A program made the translations under genes and the position numbers. DNA of 64,000 nt, taken from positions 11,971,001-12,035,000 of the forward strand of contig NW_018343991.1 in assembly GCF_002099425.1 (NCBI RefSeq). The letters are read 5' to 3'. Positions 60,301-64,000 of the stretch are shown here, piece after piece. Each line of letters opens with the position of its first letter. Within the stretch, counting starts at the first letter, position 1. Source of the DNA: Phascolarctos cinereus (taxonomy: Eukaryota > Chordata > Mammalia > Diprotodontia > Phascolarctidae). The notes beneath the pieces were generated by a model. It worked only from the letters and a program-made list of their open reading frames with translations, was not told the DNA's origin and made no database searches.

Positions 60301-61507
60301 TCCCCTTTTACCTTTCTTCCCTCCTCTCCCTATCTCATCTTTTCTTGAGACTTCTCAGGCAATCTACCAGATTCTCTGAGCTTTGCCTATGCTTGTTCCT
60401 TGCCTTCTCAGGCCAGAGGTTTGCTGGAGTAGTTCAGAGAGTGAATTGTCAAACTTTCAGGGTGAACATCTACACTTTTGATGTAGCAAATGCTACAAAT
60501 GTCAATCAGAGCTTGACTTATTATTTTGTTGATGGTTTAGGCTTAATAAAATTATGGGAAAATGCCTTAATAATGAAGATTAAATTTAAAAGTGTGTTGT
60601 ATATACATTATTTTTCCCCAGAGAGCTGATTATTAAACATTTACAAATACACCCCTGTTTACTTGGGAATTCACAAAGGGCGGGTCTACCGTAGGCCTTT
60701 AACCAATCTTGTCTCTCTCCCCCTTCCCCTCCTTCCCACTCTATCTCCTCTCCCTGTGCTCCTATAGCCCTGGCTCCCCTGGGCACACTGGGAACAATTC
60801 GGTACACACTTGCTGGATCCCCTGCCATTACAGGCCAGACTGTGGATCTTAACATCATTGTGAGTATGAATTTTTGGAGGTTGCAGAAGAAGGAGGATAC
60901 TAGGAGCCCTTCTTTCAAGCTTAGCTTTCCTCAGGGCTCTTTACTTCCATGGCACAAGGGGTTTCGGGTAACTGGAGCCCCCTCCATATATACTCCAAGC
61001 TTGTTGATCTCACAATCAGGTCCTCCAGATATTTGTCATAGGATTGTGGTAGAGGTATGGAAAGAGAGTCTCTGTCGTCCCCTCCCCCCCCGCCCCGCCT
61101 CAGCTTCTGATGATGCTATGCCTAGGAACCTGCAGGAGTCCAGGCAAAATCTCTATTTGTGGGAATGCTGTTGCCTGTTTCTATTGCTCACTGCAATCAT
61201 TGTGAACACTGTCGAGTGGCGCTTCCTTGGGGCGATGCCTAGAGGGACTTGGAGGGGAGGTGGTAGAGTCTCAGGTACTGCTGGCTTTGTCTGGATGTAT
61301 CTGCTCCTCTTTCTTTGCCCCCTTCAGGTTGCTGTCCGACTGATGGAAGGTGGCTCCGTTAACATACCTGCCAACTTAACCCCGGTTGCCCTTCCAAGAC
61401 TGGATGGATACATGGTCTCCTTGGGCATCCATCAGTCCTTCCTATCTGTTATCCTTTCCATTCTCATCAACCTTTCCCCACCTGTGTTTACCTGCAATCA
61501 GGAAATG
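51806..61507 (+). CDS. BPI fold-containing family B-like protein, N-terminal eight exons
   Basis: The first 295 codons of a BPIFB-type secreted lipid-binding protein are joined from 51806-51914, 54287-54401, 55093-55197, 55784-55939, 57512-57575, 59924-59987, 60768-60859 and 61328-61507. All junctions are GT-AG and phases agree. The ATG has A at -3 and opens a signal peptide (MWLLLGFLCGYSLLSC), probably cut after VQG at residue 19. GGGLLGSLL precedes the first beta strand. C148 (NNCSM) and C185 (ICPV) fit the conserved BPI-fold disulphide. LGTLGTIRYTLAGSPAITG and LPRLDGYMVSLGIHQSF match the inter-barrel region. NIS, NCS and NLT are glycosylation sequons. Extra cysteines occur at 27, 110, 132 and 182. 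About seven more exons are expected beyond the window. It lies 8 kb after EFCAB8 on the same strand. BPIFB2 would be expected by position, but the sequence does not let me name the paralogue. Confidence 0.82.
51915..52664. other. BPIFB-like intron 1, first part
   Basis: Low-copy-looking intron. A diverged MIR-like segment is possible at 52,150-52,560. No exon seen. Confidence 0.4.
52665..53110 (+). repeat. MIR-type SINE split by a marsupial SINE
   Basis: A sense copy starts GTGCAGTGGAAAGAAGGCTA and runs to TTGGATTAGATGA at about 52,830. An antisense SINE follows (52,830-53,083, CACCTGGCTGCC end). The host repeat then resumes with TAGATGACCTTTGATGATCC. The nested order shows the MIR-like copy is older. 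Confidence 0.75.
53635..53760 (-). repeat. L2 LINE 3' end
   Basis: CAGTACTTATTAAGTGTCAG, GCATTGTGCTAGGCACTGAG and CCTGCCCTCAAGAAGCTTAC. Confidence 0.75.
53761..54135 (-). repeat. Two MIR SINEs
   Basis: 53,761-53,935 has GAAGGGGGCCTAGGAGACCA and GAGGTCCAGAGAAGTTAAAG. 53,950-54,135 has CTCCATTTTACAGACTAGGA. Both antisense. Confidence 0.6.
54287..54401 (+). CDS. BPIFB-like exon 2
   Basis: Acceptor ctctttttcag and donor CCAA|gtgagt. The product is AWRDKIIGGGILEKQLKLVQ then LPNLGYGGGLLGSLLSVT. A glycine/leucine-rich segment just before the first barrel strand is usual in BPIF proteins. Confidence 0.8.
54593..54795. mobile_element. Non-autonomous hAT DNA transposon
   Basis: A 203-bp element has terminal inverted repeats: CAGGGGTGGGGAACCTGTGG at the left, with the right end (AAGGCTGCAGGTTCCCAACC then CCTG) as its complement, about 23 bp. 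It is flanked by 8-bp duplications GCCTAGCC and GCCTGGCC (one mismatch). The 8-bp size and the CAGGGG end are hAT hallmarks. It carries no transposase. It lies in intron 2 of the BPIFB-like gene. Confidence 0.92.
55093..55197 (+). CDS. BPIFB-like exon 3
   Basis: Acceptor acctcctgcag and donor ACTG|gtaagc. The product is NLRIFSIQFFEISVKLKPNL then GSQLIILLKLNVDGN, which corresponds to the family pattern of L-R-I-x-x-x-x-x-P/F-x-x-S-V-x-L. An acceptor 26 bases upstream (catcccag) was rejected because it runs into a stop in the required phase. Confidence 0.8.
55455..55740 (-). repeat. MIR piece and LINE-tail piece
   Basis: 55,455-55,570 has GAATCATGGAATCTTGGGGT and GGAAGGAATCATAGGGGTCA. 55,575-55,740 resembles the LINE tail at 49.1 kb (GCAAAACTAACCCATACATC, CTGTAAAGAAGGGAAGGAAA). 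Confidence 0.5.
55784..55939 (+). CDS. BPIFB-like exon 4 (first conserved cysteine)
   Basis: Acceptor ctttccacag and donor CAGG|gtaagg. The product is CLLNLLSGLINISVDLRLNV then DICLGTFSKETIQFVPNNCS and MTVGAINVNLLSG. The NNC followed by a small beta strand and LLSG is the family position of the first disulphide cysteine. Confidence 0.85.
56335..56740. repeat. Two MIR-type SINEs in opposite orientation
   Basis: An antisense copy at 56,335-56,520 (CCCAAGGTCATGTGGGTAGA). A sense copy at 56,565-56,740 (GTGATACTGGGCAAGTCATT, AATGACCTCTAAAGGCCATG). Confidence 0.6.
56800..57049 (-). repeat. Marsupial SINE, long form
   Basis: The + strand reads CAGTCATATTCAGTCATCTC, then ACACTGGAGTGGTTTGCCAT, GGCTTGCCCAGGGTGATGCA and ends CTACCTAGCTGCCC. 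It is head-to-head with the next SINE. Confidence 0.9.
57131..57338 (+). repeat. Marsupial SINE with (AG)n tail
   Basis: Starts GGGGCAGCTAGGTAGCGCAG, continues ACCTGAGTTCAAATCTGG and GTGTGACTCTGGGCAAGTCA, and ends AACCCAAAACCAAAAACGAG followed by about 50 bases of AG. It is the least diverged copy in the window, so probably the youngest. Confidence 0.95.
57512..57575 (+). CDS. BPIFB-like exon 5
   Basis: A 64-base exon with acceptor cctttttttt-cag and donor CTTG|gtgagc. The product is LLPIQAQMLIGNSLRGMLPC L, the amphipathic helix before the conserved CP motif. Exons 5 and 6 are both 64 bases, a size typical of this gene family. Confidence 0.8.
57778..58190 (-). mobile_element. L2 LINE 3' part, antisense
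   Basis: GAACATTTGTTAAGTGCCTA, AGGCACTGTGCTTAGTGCTG, CTTCAAGGAGTTTACAATCT, GCTTCCTGTAGGAGGTGGGA and ACTTGGAAGAAGCCAGGGAG. A second L2/MIR piece continues to about 58,375. Confidence 0.8.
58838..59185 (-). repeat. L1 3' UTR fragment, antisense
   Basis: ATTTATTTATTGTTTGCAAC, AGACAGCATGCAATCTGATA, GTATTTCCACGTTAGTCATG and CTCTGGATGTGGATAGCATT, matching the L1 tail at 20.8 kb. Confidence 0.85.
59186..59923. other. BPIFB-like intron 5, last part
   Basis: Intron without recognised elements, apart from a weak ATTCATTTATTTGTTCATTC run near 59,402. Confidence 0.4.
59924..59987 (+). CDS. BPIFB-like exon 6 (second conserved cysteine)
   Basis: A 64-base exon with acceptor tattcctccag and donor AATT|gtgagt. 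The product is ICPVAKEALVQTTIQMFNSI N. The ICP motif carries the partner cysteine of the family disulphide. Confidence 0.85.
60124..60340 (+). repeat. Polypyrimidine C/T tract
   Basis: About 215 bases of TCCCCTCCCC-like sequence in intron 6, nearly without purines. Confidence 0.9.
60341..60767. other. BPIFB-like intron 6, last part, unassigned
   Basis: A/T-rich segment of ordinary intron. It may include an unidentified old transposon at 60,410-60,620, but nothing specific is supported. Confidence 0.35.
60768..60859 (+). CDS. BPIFB-like exon 7
   Basis: Acceptor gtgctcctatag and donor ATT|gtgagt. The product is SLAPLGTLGTIRYTLAGSPA then ITGQTVDLNII. The LGxLGxxxYxLxxxPxITG pattern is diagnostic for BPIFB proteins. 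Confidence 0.88.
61328..61507 (+). CDS. BPIFB-like exon 8 (start of second barrel)
   Basis: A 60-codon exon, phase 0 to 0, with acceptor gcccccttcag and donor ATG|gtgagc. The product is VAVRLMEGGSVNIPANLTPV then ALPRLDGYMVSLGIHQSFLS and VILSILINLSPPVFTCNQEM. The Pro-rich start followed by a hydrophobic strand and helix fits the entry into the C-terminal barrel. The last exon of this gene inside the window. Confidence 0.82.
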
Positions 61508-61839
61508 GTGAGCCTGGCACCCTCTCCTGACAGGGATAGCATTTCCAATCCTTCAAATTTGGATTTCAGTCTGGGTTGAAAGCTTCAATTGCTTCCCCTA
61601 ATTCTGCCATCAACCTTTCTATCAATAAAAATAGAATAGTATTATATCTGGTGGTCTGCCTGCCAGCAAACTCAGCCTTCTGGGGAAAAAAAAAACAGCA
61701 CTACTCAAAAGTAAGCATCAAAAGCTTCTGAACTCCTGAAATAGTCACTTCTTTTATTATTGGTGCTGTTTTTGTTATTATTTAGAATTGTACGTCATTG
61801 TAGAAGTCCTTACTGAGAGCCTACTTATTCTTACTTTAT

Positions 61840-62525
61840 ATGTAATTTTAATAATACTTTATTTCTCCTCAATTACATGTAAAAATTTTTTTTAACATTT
61901 TTTTAAAGTTTTGAGTTCCAAATTCTTTCTTCCTCCCTTCCCCTCTCCCTGAGGTGGTAAGCAATCTGATATCCGTTATACATATGCAATCATGTAAAAT
62001 AGTTCCATATTAGTCATTTTATAAAAAGAAAACTCAAACTATAAAAAGGAAGAAAGAAAGAAAATGAAAAATAGTGTGCTTGGGTCTGTATTCAGACACT
62101 ATCAGTTCTTCCTCTGGAGATGGACGGCATATTTCATCACCATTCCTCTGGAATTGTCTTGTATTGTTGAGAATAGCTAAGTCATTCACAGTGGTTCTTC
62201 GCACAATATCACCATTACTGTGTACACTGTTCTCTTAGTTCTGCTCACCTCACTCTGTACCAGCTGATGTTAGTTTTTCCAGCTTTTTCTGAAATCTGCC
62301 TGTTCATCATTTCTTACATCACAATAATATTCCATTATAATCATGTACCACAATTTGTTCAGCCATTTCCCAATTGATGGGTATCCCTTCAATTTCTAAT
62401 GCTTAGACATCACCAAAAAAAACTGCTATAAATATTTTTGTACAAATAGGTCCTTTTCCCTTTTTTAAAAAAAATCTGTTTGGGATACAGACCTCATAAG
62501 TGGTATTGCTGGATCAAAGAGTATG
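61840..62525 (-). mobile_element. L1 LINE 3' end, antisense
   Basis: 3' UTR (GAGGTGGTAAGCAATCTGAT) then the antisense ORF2 end (ATAATATTCCATTATAATCA, TGTTCAGCCATTTCCCAATT, TGGTATTGCTGGATCAAAGA). It lies in the intron after BPIFB exon 8. Confidence 0.85.
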
Positions 62526-62574
62526 TGCGCACACGATGTAAACATACACACAAACACACACAGAGCTCACATTT

Positions 62575-63745
62575 CCATGTTACATTACTCACAGAAATCC
62601 TATGAGGTTTGTAGTTCATGTATTATCATCTCTGCTTTACCACTAAGGAAATTGAGACTAAAGCATTATGTCTTGTCCATGGTCACAGATGGGGCAAGTG
62701 TCAGAGCTAGGATTTGAACTTTGGTAGGTCTTCTGACCTTATTCACATTGGTTCCATCTTGGAACCTCTGAGGCCATTTGGCCTTTCCCTACAGACTGAC
62801 TTGTAGTCAGTTTGAGTAGTATTCCCATTCTACAGATAAGGAAATAGGTGCATAGAAGAAAAGGAATTTGTCATCATAGATCTAGTTAAATTTTGGGGGC
62901 AGGAATGGAACTCACTTTTTCTGACTCCCAGTCCAGAGTTGTTTCTACTATAGCGTGTCTCTTTTATACAGACACACACACGCGCACCCCACCCTCATAC
63001 ATGTGTGTACAAAAGTATATATGCATGCATTCATGAATATATGTGCGTGTATGTTTGCACACATAAGATATCCCATTCCTTGAAAACTCCAATAAATCAG
63101 GTATGACTGGAACTTCCTCTACTTCCTGTCTACATAGGGCTTTGCAGTTCTGTGAGGGAAGCAAGGTGGATATTAAGGAGAAGAATGGAAACTGGACCTC
63201 AGGTTTCATTGGCATGGGGAGCTCCTAGTTGGGGAAATTCCCTCTATGATTGCAGTTTTGCACCTTCTCTGCAACCCATAGGTCTACAGAGTTGCTTGGG
63301 AGATTAAGAAGTTAAGTTACTTTCCTAGGGTCATACCACCAGTATGTGTCAAAGACTGCCCTTGAGCTTGGGTCTTGCTGGCCTAAGTTCTTCAGTCAGC
63401 TGAGGCTGGCTTTCTATCCCCTATGCCACACTGTTTCTCAGTGATTGGCTTTACTGACCCTGTCTTATAGGTGAAGAAACAAGCCCAGAGAAGGAATATG
63501 AGTTGTCTAAAATGAGACAGTGGTTGGTCATCTCTATGGTCCCTTCCAGTTCCATTTTTCTAGGTATATATAGAGGTTACATTAGTACCATAGACTTAGG
63601 GATGGGAAGGATCACAGAGATCATCTTGGCCAGCTCCTTCATTTTAAAGATGAGGAAGCTAAGTTCCAATGAGATCAAAATCACTAAGGTAGTAAGTTAC
63701 AGAGCCAAGACTTGAACCCCGGCCCACTGGCTCTACATCCAATAC
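62575..63745 (-). repeat. Cluster of MIR SINEs
   Basis: Antisense copies at about 62,575-62,735 (CTATGAGGTTTGTAGTTCAT), 62,770-62,950 (CATTCTACAGATAAGGAAAT), 63,290-63,440 and 63,560-63,745 (TCATTTTAAAGATGAGGAAG). No exon of the BPIFB-like gene is seen in this last stretch. Confidence 0.55.
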
Positions 63746-64000
63746 TCTTTCCTTTGTAGTTTCTGTTCTTACTTGATCTTTCATTTTGGGACTTACTCTT
63801 ACATTTAGCAAAGATGGTCAAGTCCCTCCCCAAAGGGTTCAAGTTGGAGTTTTGTAGGTGACTTCTATGTGCTGTGCATGGGAGGTAACCACTGGGGAAG
63901 GTGGGACCAAAGAAATCTTTATCTCTTCTCATGCCTAAGATGGAAATAAAGGAAGGCTTGAGATATGTCACTAAGAAATCAGCTCCCTGAGAAGGTATGG

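Noticed and set aside
60842-61579. 245-codon + ORF as a single-exon gene
   Set aside because: It is BPIFB exon 8 read in frame through intron 7 by chance; splice sites and the family pattern support two exons.

Overview
The window looks like a marsupial nuclear genome segment. The evidence is the repeat content: many copies of a tRNA-like SINE whose 5' end reads GGGCAGCTAGGTGGCGCAG and whose core reads CTGAGTTCAAATC...GACCCTGGGCAAGTCACTTAA (the marsupial WSINE/MAR1 type), dense L2 and MIR, and antisense L1 tails of the marsupial type. There are no bacterial features. The coding signal is sparse, intron-split and entirely on the + strand.

Two partial protein genes are supported. (1) Positions 23,822-43,790 hold the last seven coding exons (479 codons, all phases matching) of a WD-repeat protein that I identify as EFCAB8. 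Its upstream exons lie before the window. (2) Positions 51,806-61,507 hold the first eight coding exons (295 codons, all phases matching) of a secreted BPI-fold family B protein: signal peptide, N-terminal lipid-binding barrel and the start of the second barrel. The rest lies beyond the right edge. EFCAB8 beside BPIFB genes is the mammalian arrangement (human 20q11), so the locus is the BPIF cluster boundary. SUN5, which separates the two in eutherians, was not recognised in the gap. The member of the BPIFB family is not certain.

Region by region. 1-2,100: L2, MIR and SINE fragments. 2,200-23,750: presumably a single very long EFCAB8 intron, made mostly of G/T-rich (+ strand) degenerate tandem sequence. 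It has three textures: a TCT/GTGT texture to about 7.9 kb, a TTGTGGTTGTGTGTGACT-like minisatellite at 8.5-16.15 kb, and a TCTTGCTGCATGTGTGGCT-like texture at 19.6-23.75 kb. It is punctuated by long CCTTT, CT and GA tracts and by islands of L2, L1 and SINE. 23.8-44.0 kb: EFCAB8 exons and repeat-filled introns, including a 7SL RNA retropseudogene at about 30.0 kb and a probable solo LTR just before the last exon. 44.0-51.8 kb: intergenic, mostly old L2, MIR and L1. 51.8-61.5 kb: BPIFB-like gene, with a 203-bp hAT element in intron 2 and a head-to-head SINE pair in intron 4. 61.5-64.0 kb: an antisense L1 tail and MIRs inside the next BPIFB intron.

The two genes do not form an operon or a shared pathway. 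EFCAB8 belongs to the WD-repeat/EF-hand group related to WDR49 and WDR64. The BPIFB protein is expected to be a secreted lipid-binding or innate-defence protein. I found no unknown multi-gene system. The strongest anomalies are the roughly 21-kb GU-rich intron array with higher-order repeats, the terminal EFCAB8 exon that is open in three frames, and the missing SUN5.
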